In this document: piece by piece, positions 25,912 through 34,426 of the stretch
Numbering within the stretch: position 1 is the first letter of the stretch
How the letters are laid out: each line of letters starts with the position of its first letter
Position numbers and translations under genes: made by a program
Notes under the pieces: generated by a model
Seen by the model: the letters and a program-made list of their open reading frames with translations, nothing else
The model's database searches: none
Told to the model about the DNA's origin: nothing
Source of the DNA: Shewanella sp. Arc9-LZ
GTDB lineage: Bacteria; Pseudomonadota; Gammaproteobacteria; Enterobacterales; Shewanellaceae
Direction: 5' to 3'
NCBI RefSeq assembly: GCF_010092445.1
Contig: NZ_CP048031.1
Location: 1,736,001 to 1,800,000 of the forward strand
Length of the DNA: 64,000 bases

Positions 25912-26670
25912 ATGGATATCAAAGGAACCTGCATTTCATCTACAGCAGATGAGCACGGCCCCATTTATGTTTATCAAACAAGAAACAGCCGCATTCTCAG
26001 TTTTGATGGAAAAATCTATCAAAGTTGCATGAAAATCAATGATATTAATGGATTACATCTAGGCTACACCCAAGCCATGATGGCAGGTTTATTTTTTATT
26101 CCCGCAGTAACAACAGCCACAATCATGGGGCTGGGTGCAGGTTCAATGACTAAAATATTGCTCAGTAGCTTCGCCGATTTGAAGGTACACGCGGTTGAAT
26201 ACCGTGAAGCCGTCGCGAAGGCCGCGAAAGAGTTTTTTTACTTACCTGAAACTGATCGTCTTGCTATTCATATAGACGATGCGGTGAATTACATTAAAAA
26301 TACCGACATAAAAAGCGATATTATCTTTTCAGATCTATACAACTCACAAGGTATGGAGCCGAAACAAGTACAATCATCCTACTTACACGATTGTAAAAAT
26401 GCGCTTAATCAACAGGGGGTTTTGGTGCTCAATATCTGGCATACGTCAGCTGAATTACGCCAAGAGTTAGATGAATTACTCGCGCTCGAATTTGAAAATC
26501 GATTACTCAGTTTTGACGTCGAAAGCGGCAATACCATCGTGCTCGCATTCAAAAGCGACATTCCTGCGATAAAAAGACACGATCTACTGGCGAAAGGCAA
26601 AGCGTTACAAGAGCAAATGAGTATTCCGATGGAACGTTACGCCAACTTACTCTGCGATGCACAAGGTTGA
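25912..26670 (+). CDS. Spermidine/spermine synthase-like methyltransferase-fold protein
   Basis: A 252-aa protein with a Rossmann-type fold. An N-terminal beta strand region (GPIYVYQTRNSRILSFDGKIYQSCM) matches the small N-domain of spermidine synthases. The nucleotide-binding glycine loop is TIMGLGAGSMTKIL, the acidic end of beta-2 is VHAVEYRE, and the active-site-like strand is SDIIFSDLYNSQG. Real spermidine synthases need a conserved Asp in a GGGDG-type loop and an aminopropyl acceptor site. Here the loop reads GLGAG and the usual D-x-x-D catalytic segment is altered, so the activity may differ. GAGGT stands about 14 bp before the ATG. Confidence 0.75.
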   Translation: MDIKGTCISSTADEHGPIYVYQTRNSRILSFDGKIYQSCMKINDINGLHLGYTQAMMAGLFFIPAVTTATIMGLGAGSMTKILLSSFADLKVHAVEYREAVAKAAKEFFYLPETDRLAIHIDDAVNYIKNTDIKSDIIFSDLYNSQGMEPKQVQSSYLHDCKNALNQQGVLVLNIWHTSAELRQELDELLALEFENRLLSFDVESGNTIVLAFKSDIPAIKRHDLLAKGKALQEQMSIPMERYANLLCDAQG

Positions 26671-26711
26671 TAGGCTATCGATTGTTATCTTAGATGATTG
26701 TTATCTTTGAT

Positions 26712-26775
26712 GACGTTTAACTTAGATGATTTTTATTTTCGACGACGTTTAACTTAGATGTCTTTTATTTTAGAC
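26712..26775. repeat. 32-bp tandem repeat, two copies
   Basis: The unit starting GACGTTTAACTTAGATG runs at 26712-26743 and again at 26744-26775 with a few changes. It lies between two converging genes. Confidence 0.8.
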
Positions 26776-26854
26776 GGTTGTTAGTTCATATTCTGAGGCG
26801 AAATATTTTAATGTTGTCGCCGCGAGTTTTGATGACTGGCTTATCAAGCCAGCC

Positions 26855-27511
26855 TTATACATTGGCCCCAAAAATAATTTCTTGTTTTGAGTCTAACCAC
26901 ATTGGGTTTTGTACCATCACCTTGCTGAACATTCGACTCTGTAAATAGTGATTAAGCCATTGTCGTAATTTTGGGTAGGGTGATTGTAAATACCATTGTC
27001 GCTCAACTCTGGCAAACTGACGAATAAACGGCATTAATGCTAAATCTGTCAAACTTGGTTGGTCAGACATTAAATATGAGTGCTGGCAAAGCCTTGATTC
27101 CAGATCCGCAAGATAACGCTCACATTGTTGTCTATCTTCTATAAGCGACGGTTCATGGTAACGTTTAGAGCAGCGGTATTTCTCTAAATGTCCTTTGAAT
27201 TCATTATCAAATATCGCAATAACCGCCAACATTTCAGTTAACGCGTTTGGCGTTGCTTTTTTAACATAATCGTCAGGGTCTGTTTGTGAAAAAGCCCATA
27301 GCATGATGGATAAACTTTCATCGATGACCTGATTATCTGTGGTGACTAAAACTGGCACTGTACCTTTGGGCGACACCGTAAGCATTTCTGCAGGTTTGTT
27401 GCTTAACACTAGGTCGCGCAGGTTTACTTGCTGTTTGGATGCATAAATAGCCAGTCTAGCGCGCATTGCGTAAGGACAATTTCTCAACGAATAGAGTACA
27501 GGTAATACCAT
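26855..27511 (-). CDS. Glutathione S-transferase family protein
   Basis: A 218-aa protein with an N-terminal thioredoxin-like GST domain (LPVLYSLRNCPYAMRARLAI, then VSPKGTVPVLV and DESLSIMLWAF, which bind glutathione). An all-helical C-terminal domain ends QSRMFSKVMVQNPMW. The CPYA motif replaces the CPYC of glutaredoxins, keeping a single potential catalytic Cys near residue 12. GSTs conjugate or reduce electrophiles with glutathione. The gene stands alone between two gaps, on the opposite strand to its neighbours. Confidence 0.88.
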   Translation of the reverse strand: MVLPVLYSLRNCPYAMRARLAIYASKQQVNLRDLVLSNKPAEMLTVSPKGTVPVLVTTDNQVIDESLSIMLWAFSQTDPDDYVKKATPNALTEMLAVIAIFDNEFKGHLEKYRCSKRYHEPSLIEDRQQCERYLADLESRLCQHSYLMSDQPSLTDLALMPFIRQFARVERQWYLQSPYPKLRQWLNHYLQSRMFSKVMVQNPMWLDSKQEIIFGANV

Positions 27512-27903
27512 GATGTTGTTTATTATCTCTCAGTCAGGTAATGCAGTTAGCAAAATAATCCTGTTCATTTTATCACTAATACCTAACCCTTTAAATATTG
27601 ATTACGGGAGTCTTTTTTGAAGATTCAAATGTATTGTTTGAAGCTCATTTTTCTAGGTTAAGTGTTAAATGATTAACTTCAGAACAAGAGTATTAAACGA
27701 TTAAAAATCAGTTTTTATAGAGTATTCATTACCTTGATATAGGTAACGAATGACGCTACGAGATATAAGAAACTGCGCCTTGTTATCCAATACTTATGGC
27801 GCGATTTTTCGTTTAACGTTAGGTCTTGAACCACAAACCTCTGGCGTAAAAGACAGCTGTATTACATACTTTAACGACTGTTCAATTATGCGGTTGTTTA
27901 TTC
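27512..27903. other. Divergent intergenic region between GST and AraC-type genes
   Basis: A 392-bp gap in which I see no gene. A GCGCC...GGCGC inverted pair at about 27778-27805, followed by ATTTTT, is the only secondary structure noted. Promoters for both divergent genes are expected here but no clear box was found. Confidence 0.5.
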
Positions 27904-28758
27904 ATGCAGGGTTCCTCTATTGAGAAAACACTTGAATACAAAGGTCATGTTGTTTTTAAAAAACTTACTATTCCAGCTTTTAAGCGTTTTGCTCGAGAAT
28001 TTGCATCTAACGAAGCATGTTTTGCTTTTTTTACCGAAGGTGAGTACCAGGTGCGTACTGCAACAGGAGTATTGACGGTAAACCGTGAGATTGGCTTACT
28101 TGCCAAATGCGTCAATTATTTCTATGAAACCGTAAGTGGCCAGTTAGAGCAAGGCCGTGGTGAGGTGATTGGTGTTTTCTTGTTTCCCGATATTTTTCAA
28201 CGTTTATTTCATTTCGATTTCACCCAATCGGACTATCAAGTCGATTACGACTTAAAGCAAGTAGAAGTGGACCAATTGTTGACACATTTTCGGGACAGTA
28301 TTTCTATATTGCTCGACACACCTGATTTGGCAACGCCCTTGATGATAGAAACCAAGTTACGTGAATTTGTGTTGTTGATGACCCAAAAGGTGTCAGCCCC
28401 ATCAGAATTAGATTTTTTAGCATCGATGTTTAAGCCTAATTTTGTCAAATTCGAACAAGTTATCCAGCATCACTTATTCAGTGATGTAAGCATCGAAGAA
28501 TTGGCCGCGTTGTGCCATATGAGTGTGTCGAGCTTCAAACGAAAATTCAACGAGGTTTATGGACAGTCCCCTAAAAAACATATCAGCCAATTAAAAATTG
28601 ATAAAGCCATTAGTTTGCTAGACGAACCAAGCTCTCGGGTTTCCGACATTGTTTTTCAAACAGGCTTTGAATCTATATCAACCTTTAATCGTGTGTTTAA
28701 AAAACATATCGGTTGCTCGCCGTCTGAGTATCGCCAACGGCAATCCCTTAGTATGTAG
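27904..28758 (+). CDS. AraC family transcriptional regulator
   Basis: A 284-aa regulator. Residues 1-185 form an AraC-type effector/dimer domain (cupin-like start FKKLTIPAFKRFAREFASNEACFAFF). Residues 190-280 hold the two helix-turn-helix motifs: VSIEELAALCHMSVSSFKRKF and the second after ...SRVSDIVFQTGFESISTFNRVFKKHIGCSPSEYR, which is the AraC/XylS signature. The gene's last 24 bp, including the stop, are tandemly repeated just after it. An EthD-like gene follows 288 bp later in the same direction and may be its target. Confidence 0.9.
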   Translation: MQGSSIEKTLEYKGHVVFKKLTIPAFKRFAREFASNEACFAFFTEGEYQVRTATGVLTVNREIGLLAKCVNYFYETVSGQLEQGRGEVIGVFLFPDIFQRLFHFDFTQSDYQVDYDLKQVEVDQLLTHFRDSISILLDTPDLATPLMIETKLREFVLLMTQKVSAPSELDFLASMFKPNFVKFEQVIQHHLFSDVSIEELAALCHMSVSSFKRKFNEVYGQSPKKHISQLKIDKAISLLDEPSSRVSDIVFQTGFESISTFNRVFKKHIGCSPSEYRQRQSLSM

Positions 28759-28782
28759 CAACGGCAATTCCTTAATATGTAG
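28735..28782. repeat. 24-bp tandem duplication across the AraC stop codon
   Basis: CAACGGCAATCCCTTAGTAT followed by GTAG (28735-28758) recurs at 28759-28782 with two changes, then a partial third copy begins. Copy one ends exactly at the stop codon TAG, and copy two carries a TAG at the same place. Confidence 0.85.
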
Positions 28783-29046
28783 CAATGGAGGTCGCGTTAA
28801 TTCGTTTTGGACTAAAGTGACCATCAACTGAGCTTTTCTGATAAGTACCCATACAAGTTGTTGCGTAGACTAGCCTCATTAAATGTAACTAACACTTTGC
28901 AAACGAAGCAATGAGCATGGGCAACAATTTTAAAAAACGATATGGTGACTGGGCATTGTGTAGATAAGGTTTTCGCCAAAGTGTTAACCTGTCGCCACTA
29001 TGTTTGAATACTGTAGAACTTAACGATTAATAAAAGAGAGAATGTC

Positions 29047-29358
29047 ATGATTAAAGTCAGTGTATTGTACCCAAATAGTGAAAGTGCTACTTTCGATATG
29101 GATTACTACTGTAAAACCCATTTACCACTTGTTGCAGATTTAGTAGGTGAAGCACTTATTTCAGCCAGTGCAGACCTTGGCCTTGCTAGTGTTGTACCCG
29201 GTGAGCCTCCTATGTACATCGCAATGGGTCATCTTACATTTGAATCTGTAGAAACATTTAAACAATCATTTGGCCCACATCAAGCTGTGATAGCGGCAGA
29301 TATAGTTAATTTCACAAATACCCATCCCGTGATACAAATTAGTAACATTACTCAATAA
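29047..29358 (+). CDS. EthD-like dimeric alpha/beta barrel protein
   Basis: A 103-aa protein starting MIKVSVLYPNSESATFDMDYYCKTHLPLV, with the paired Tyr-Cys...His-Leu-Pro block typical of the EthD family. The later GHLTFESVETFKQSFGPH (short beta-alpha unit) fits the ferredoxin-like fold of this family. EthD proteins act beside oxidoreductases, with a role that is often unclear. AGAGAGA precedes the ATG. A likely terminator follows at 29403. It is preceded by an AraC-type gene, a plausible activator. Confidence 0.82.
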   Translation: MIKVSVLYPNSESATFDMDYYCKTHLPLVADLVGEALISASADLGLASVVPGEPPMYIAMGHLTFESVETFKQSFGPHQAVIAADIVNFTNTHPVIQISNITQ

Positions 29359-29402
29359 TATTATGCCTGTCTAATGTACGTTACCCTAGCATTGCCATTT
29401 TA

Positions 29403-29434
29403 GCGTCTTAAATGAATAAAATCATTTAGGACGC
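29403..29434 (+). terminator. Terminator-like hairpin after the EthD-like gene
   Basis: GCGTCTTAAATGA and TCATTTAGGACGC pair over 13 positions with one G-U pair, around ATAAAA. It begins 45 bp after the stop. The T-run is short. Confidence 0.6.
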
Positions 29435-30271
29435 ATTGGTATTAACCTTACCGTCTAATTCGCGATGCGACTGTTGACTATAAATGCGTATCACCGCAGC
29501 TTTATTCCCAGCCCATCTATTGGTGAAGTTACTATCGATGCTTACATCGAAGTGACAGTTCCAAAACGGTGGTTTTTATTCAATCTGCAACTTGTACTCC
29601 CCTTATAATTTTTGTTATCTAAAGTGTGTATTTGACCATTAACAATGCGCACCAAACTTAAAATGATTTAGTATCACTTTGTAGGTATTTATTGTTATAA
29701 GTTATAAAAATAAATAATTATTTAGTATGATCTATTCGTTAAAATCACCCTGTTTTCGCTTCAATATAACCTTTTGGTAGTATCTAAAACGTGGTTTTTG
29801 TCTCCATAATATCATCGCCTGATTCATTTCGATGTTACTAGCCAATACAGCCTATTTTGTCCGATCTCGCTATTTTTATTTAGGTGTCATTCAAAAGAAT
29901 TACGACGCTAACCTATTGAGTAATAACGATGAAAATATGACTTTTTATTGATCTGACCCCGTATTATTTTAATAGATTGATGTTGAAGGGTTTCCCCCGC
30001 CAAAAACGTGTTTAGCGTTACTTTTATGATTTTTTGCCTCTTGAATTTAACCATGATTTTTCTATGGTTAATAGCAGGCGCATAAGTAAATATCTCGAGT
30101 GCTGTAAAAGTGAGACATAGCATTATGTAGCCGTAAAAATAACCTACTACTTATTACTTACTTGTCATTCATTTCATCATCGAATGACGACCTGTTTGTT
30201 AATTTGCAGTGCGTGTAGGTGTTGACACTGAGCTGACGTGTTTTGGTTAAAAATAAATCCAGGAGGTCGTT

Positions 30272-30283
30272 ATGTCTAACTAG
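30272..30283 (+). promoter_or_regulatory. Leader mini-ORF (Met-Ser-Asn-stop) with its own Shine-Dalgarno
   Basis: CCAGGAGGTCGTTATGT precedes ATG-TCT-AAC-TAG. Some 43 bp on, ACAGGAGGTTGTTATGT precedes the real gene start at 30316. The two ribosome-binding segments are almost identical, so one arose by duplication. The mini-ORF may affect translation of the gene below it. Confidence 0.5.
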
Positions 30284-30315
30284 TTTAACCCCAACAATAA
30301 TTACAGGAGGTTGTT

Positions 30316-32394
30316 ATGTTATTTGTTAAATACTTTAATAAAAGGCCGATTGCCCTTGCTATCTCTTTAGCATTGCTGGCCTCAATAGGAAGTGCGGTGG
30401 CTTATGAATCGCCAGTGCATGTGTTTTCTGTTAATGACGTACTGGGAGGGTTGAATGGAGTGACTTTCGCAGACGACCAAACGATCATTTGTGGCCTTGG
30501 CCCAGTGAGTTGTCCTGATGATAATCCAGCGCTTCTCGACAAGTCGGGGGTGATGTTATATCCAGTGGATAGCGAGTTTGGCTTTTATGTGGTTGATTTT
30601 CTAGGCGCGCAGCCCAAAGCGCGTAATGGCGATTACCTCGAAGGATTCGTTGGTAATATTGACGAAGGCGGAGGGGTGATTGGTATTCAAGTTGCCAATG
30701 CCGCCACCGAAAAATACAAGGTAAAACCACCATTAGGAACATGGTGTCAAGGGCTCGGTGGCACCTCGGTAAAATGTGAAACAGAGCATTATACTGTTAT
30801 GGAACATGCGCTTAGTTGTTATGAGACCATTCCATACTTTTTTGCCAGCCCAGACGGTACCCAAGCCATTATATCAACCCCAGACGGCACTCTGTCGTAT
30901 GACTGCGCTGGCGCGCCACTAGATGATAATGTTCAAGTGTTAGTGGGTGGACAACAAGCCTATCGCCTAACCAATGCGATACCCTGTGAAACAGATGGTC
31001 AGCCTGAAGGGTGCCAGATGTTTCCTAACGACAAGACCAACATGCTCGATAACATCGCCTTAAGCAGTGATTATTCCGTGCAGCTTAAAGATGATGGTAA
31101 GCCACTTTATGGTTGGGGCGGAATACATAAACGGCCGAACGATATCCGCATGTATGCCCAGTTGGCGCTTCCTGAAGAATGGAAAACATCCACAGAAAAC
31201 TTTGTCGTTACTCGTGCAGAGCTTGTGGTTAATCACTGGATCACCAATAACCCTAATGACCAACTTCGTCCAGAAGACTTGGAAAACGAAGCTGCAACAG
31301 GGCGTAAACCTTCTTATAGAATTGAAGGTGATGGTGACGCAGCCGTATGGAAAAGTACTGTTCCGTGTTATGAAGGCGACAGCGATATAATCGATACTGA
31401 AAGTGGCGCTTTCGATCCATCCTTTATCGGTGTCGGTACAATATTAAAGAATACCCCTAAAGCACTGGACCCTTTGGCTACAACAGGTGAAAGCGCTGCA
31501 GAGCACCCTTATGCATTCTCATCAGATCTCGCTGGTGGCTATTCTAATGCTTACTATACCACCATCAATCGTGACCCCTTTGAATGGTCTTATGATGCTA
31601 ACCCTGACCCAAAAATTCAGGATTTCATCGGTAGTGCACTGCCAAATGCGTCGCTCGGTGAGCTTGTCTCAGGCCCTCGCTGGAGACTTAAACCTAATAA
31701 GTTTGGTCAAGACTTGCCTGGACTTGAGATCCCGTTGATTGAATGTAGCGCGCCGCCTTTTGCCAAAGAAAATATTAAGTATGAGGTCGGTACGCCAACG
31801 ACCACAGTGATCAATTTACTGGATTGGGAAGAGGGAGAGATATCTCCGCTGGCAACCAGTAGAGGTTGGGTTGATGTGACGGCAAATGAGTATGTCACTA
31901 TTGTCACTGAGGACGGCGAACCGGCGGTTACCAGCAATGGTTTACCGATGACGTCAGATTTTGACCTTGCGGTTTACATTAAGGGCGATAGTAAATCAAC
32001 AGCCTTATATAACGCACAGCTCATTATCGAATATGAAGGCGAAGTTCCTATGGTGAATACTGATGTCGATGTTGCACTGACTGCTTTTGCAGCATCAGCT
32101 ACAGTGTCCTTTAATCAAACGGTAGCAATGGTTGTCGATGTGAGCAATCTTAAACCCAGTAGTGTCAGTGGTGAGGTAACCATTACTGGAGTCACTAACC
32201 AAGGCGTGGTTATTGAACTGCCGCCGATGGCTTTCAGCGACTTGGCTGAAGGAGATACGATTTCATTAAATGCAAGTTGGACAGCCAACATCATCAGAAC
32301 GTCCGCTGTTAGCTGGACGGCGACGGTGACAGCAGAAGGCGATCTTAATAGTGATAACGATACTGCCACCGCAACAACAAAAATCCGTAGATGA
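30316..32394 (+). CDS. Exported protein of unknown family
   Basis: A 692-aa protein with a clear signal peptide (ALAISLALLASIGSAVAYE; cleavage after AVA likely). The body is acidic, with Cys-containing loops (IICGLGPVSCPDD, CQGLGGTSVKC and CETDGQPEGCQ) that could form disulfides. The last 130 residues look like a CARDB-type beta domain (NTDVDVALTAFAASATVSF... then LSLNASW-like strands ending TAEGDLNSDNDTATATTKIRR). No catalytic motif was found, and I do not recognise the family. A second exported protein with ankyrin repeats starts 116 bp downstream, so they may work together at the cell surface or periplasm. AGGAGG gives a strong start signal. Confidence 0.7.
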   Translation: MLFVKYFNKRPIALAISLALLASIGSAVAYESPVHVFSVNDVLGGLNGVTFADDQTIICGLGPVSCPDDNPALLDKSGVMLYPVDSEFGFYVVDFLGAQPKARNGDYLEGFVGNIDEGGGVIGIQVANAATEKYKVKPPLGTWCQGLGGTSVKCETEHYTVMEHALSCYETIPYFFASPDGTQAIISTPDGTLSYDCAGAPLDDNVQVLVGGQQAYRLTNAIPCETDGQPEGCQMFPNDKTNMLDNIALSSDYSVQLKDDGKPLYGWGGIHKRPNDIRMYAQLALPEEWKTSTENFVVTRAELVVNHWITNNPNDQLRPEDLENEAATGRKPSYRIEGDGDAAVWKSTVPCYEGDSDIIDTESGAFDPSFIGVGTILKNTPKALDPLATTGESAAEHPYAFSSDLAGGYSNAYYTTINRDPFEWSYDANPDPKIQDFIGSALPNASLGELVSGPRWRLKPNKFGQDLPGLEIPLIECSAPPFAKENIKYEVGTPTTTVINLLDWEEGEISPLATSRGWVDVTANEYVTIVTEDGEPAVTSNGLPMTSDFDLAVYIKGDSKSTALYNAQLIIEYEGEVPMVNTDVDVALTAFAASATVSFNQTVAMVVDVSNLKPSSVSGEVTITGVTNQGVVIELPPMAFSDLAEGDTISLNASWTANIIRTSAVSWTATVTAEGDLNSDNDTATATTKIRR

Positions 32395-32510
32395 TAATTA
32401 AGGATTAGCAGGTGAATCAAAGGGGAGAACTTTTGTTTCTCTCCTTTTAACTTAACCTAATTGATATTGTTATTAACGGTCTTTACGGACTTAGAAGATA
32501 GGAATAGCAA

Positions 32511-33950
32511 ATGTGCATCATACGAATAATCTTTGTCTCGGCCATTATTTTATCTTCGGCGATTACCTCGTTATTCGCTGAAGAAAACAGCGATCCAACT
32601 CAACCCGCAACTACCATTCCACCGGCTACTGCAACCACGCCGGAGCTAGTTACGCCAGCTGTCACGCCAGCCATCATAACTCCGGCAGTGCCAGTCACGC
32701 CAGTAATAGCAAACCCTGCAGTAACCCCGCCAGCGCCTAAGCAAAGTGCGAAAAAACCGGCAATGGGTCACGATTACCAAAAAAATATGCCCAAGCTTGG
32801 CAAAGGTGATCCCAATTATCGTGGTGAGAAGGAGGTTGTATCTGATGCTCAACCCATAATCAACAACCAAGAGAGTCAATCAAAAGCGCCATCAATCATA
32901 GATAACCAGCGCAAAAGTGGTGCAGATGTAGGTTTTCCTGGCTACCGCGGTGAGGGAGACTCGGCTTACCCACAACATCAGCAATATCAACATCCGCCAC
33001 GCTTTCCGGCTGAATCAATAGAGACTACTCCAGCTGATACGTCTCCAGTACAGACTAAACCAACCGAACAAAATAGTGATGTACAGACAAATAAACCATC
33101 GGTTGATGCTTCAGCAAATAAGGTCAAAACACGTGCGATCATTAACCAACAGCGCAAAGGAATACTTCATGCAGCCGCATTTGGCGACGAGCCAGCGGTA
33201 AAAGCATTACTCAAGCAAGGATCAAGCCCAAATGCCAGAGCAAAAGACAGAATAGGGCGAACAGCATTAATGCTAGCGGCATTGAGTGGTCATGAAAACG
33301 TGGTTAATACACTGCTTAAACAAGGTGCCAGTGTGGATTTAAAAGACAGAACAGGCCATACCGCACTTAACTGGGCGGCAAATCGATCGCACCTAAACAT
33401 AGTCACGTTATTACTCAACCATGGCGCTGATATAAATATCAAAGATAATGGCGGCACCTCTCCTTTGTTATATGCGGTTGCCACTAGCAATGTGGCAATG
33501 GTGAGTTTATTGCTTTCACATGGCGCTGAAACTGAGTTACAAAGCGCTGAAAGTAAGATGACGCCACTATTACTGGCCATTGAGCATAACGATATTGAAT
33601 CTATTAGTCTTTTACTAGATAACGGAGCTGATGTTAATGGCACAAACAGTGATGATTTTTCACCATTAATGGCTGCGGCAGAGCAAGGTCAGCTCAAGAT
33701 AGTGCAAACACTCCTCTTTCATGGTGCTGAGGTCAATCGATATGATAATAAGCATTTTACGCCATTGTTCTACGCTGCCGACAAGCAACACATCGACATC
33801 ATGCAGCTGTTATTAGCCCAAGGTGCAGATGTCAATTTACGCGATAATAAAGGCCGAACCGTTTTAATGCGCGCCAAGCAGCAAGGGCATGCAAATGTTG
33901 TAGCGTTATTATGCACAAAGGGAGCTAAATATAACGCCGATGGATGTTGA
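32511..33950 (+). CDS. Exported ankyrin-repeat protein with a Pro-rich linker
   Basis: A 479-aa protein. A signal-peptide-like start (IIFVSAIILSSAITSLFAEE) is followed by a Pro/Ala/Thr-rich low-complexity linker (about residues 27-85) and a region with two similar YRGE-containing segments (GDPNYRGEKE; FPGYRGEGDS) and repeated NQQRK/NQRKS motifs. From about residue 218 eight ankyrin repeats run to the end (for example HLNIVTLLLNHGADINIKDN and IDIMQLLLAQGADVNLRDN). Ankyrin repeats bind other proteins. An exported ankyrin protein beside an unknown exported protein suggests a periplasmic or surface scaffold. The target is unknown. Confidence 0.85.
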   Translation: MCIIRIIFVSAIILSSAITSLFAEENSDPTQPATTIPPATATTPELVTPAVTPAIITPAVPVTPVIANPAVTPPAPKQSAKKPAMGHDYQKNMPKLGKGDPNYRGEKEVVSDAQPIINNQESQSKAPSIIDNQRKSGADVGFPGYRGEGDSAYPQHQQYQHPPRFPAESIETTPADTSPVQTKPTEQNSDVQTNKPSVDASANKVKTRAIINQQRKGILHAAAFGDEPAVKALLKQGSSPNARAKDRIGRTALMLAALSGHENVVNTLLKQGASVDLKDRTGHTALNWAANRSHLNIVTLLLNHGADINIKDNGGTSPLLYAVATSNVAMVSLLLSHGAETELQSAESKMTPLLLAIEHNDIESISLLLDNGADVNGTNSDDFSPLMAAAEQGQLKIVQTLLFHGAEVNRYDNKHFTPLFYAADKQHIDIMQLLLAQGADVNLRDNKGRTVLMRAKQQGHANVVALLCTKGAKYNADGC

Positions 33951-34017
33951 GATTGAAAAGGATATCGAGTTTAGTTTTTGATCGGATTTATAAAATTCAC
34001 GTTTTGTTTTTAGATAC

Positions 34018-34056
34018 AAAAAAGCCTGTAAGCAGTTGATGCGTACAGGCTTTTTT
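34018..34056. terminator. Bidirectional terminator between the ankyrin gene and tRNA-Pro
   Basis: AAAAAAGCCTGTA and TACAGGCTTTTTT form a perfect 13-bp pair around a 13-nt loop. It ends with a T-run on the plus strand and an A-run on the left that becomes a T-run on the minus strand, so it can end transcription of the ankyrin gene and of the tRNA. Confidence 0.85.
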
Positions 34057-34066
34057 ATTTTTAATT

Positions 34067-34143
34067 TGGTCGGTATGAGAGGATTCGAACCTCCGACCCC
34101 TGACACCCCATGACAGTGCGCTACCGGGCTGCGCTACATACCG
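34067..34143 (-). tRNA. tRNA-Pro (anticodon GGG)
   Basis: Read on the minus strand, the 77-nt gene starts CGGTATGTAGCGCAGCCCGG and ends with an encoded ACCA. The acceptor CGGTATG pairs with CATACCG. The D arm is GCGCAGCCCGGTAGCGC. The anticodon loop ATGGGGT between CTGTC and GTCAG gives anticodon GGG. The T arm holds GGTTCGAATCC. It closely resembles the E. coli proL tRNA in layout, including the U-U mismatch in the anticodon stem. A strong terminator follows. Confidence 0.95.
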
Positions 34144-34426
34144 AAATTACTTCGTTTGACTTTAGATATAATGAAAATATCATCATAAATGCCAATCACT
34201 TAGCATGGCTGAGAGCCTTGGGGGGTTACTAAGTTGATAATTACTGTATCAATTGCCATTTGTTTACGCAAGTAGTTAGTTATCAGTCGGTTATCGATTG
34301 ATTATAAACTATCCATTCAATAAAACACTCGACCTTATCTATGCATAAGCAAGCATGATAGCGCTTAATGAAAAGCTCGCTCGTTTACAATATTTAAACT
34401 AAATATCTTATTCTTTATAAAATATC

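Larger units (their letters stand above)
29359..30315. other. Long AT-rich intergenic region (957 bp)
   Basis: The region contains a terminator-like hairpin (29403-29434), a 71-codon minus-strand open frame (29908-30123) of doubtful value, and a mini-ORF with its own strong ribosome-binding site (30272-30283) just before the next gene. No family is recognised in the open frame. Base composition is visibly AT-rich from about 29620 to 29900. Confidence 0.55.

Noticed and set aside
29908..30123. 71-codon minus-strand frame
   Set aside because: No start signal and no family resemblance; the flanking AT-rich sequence makes chance frames likely. Kept only as a note in the gap.
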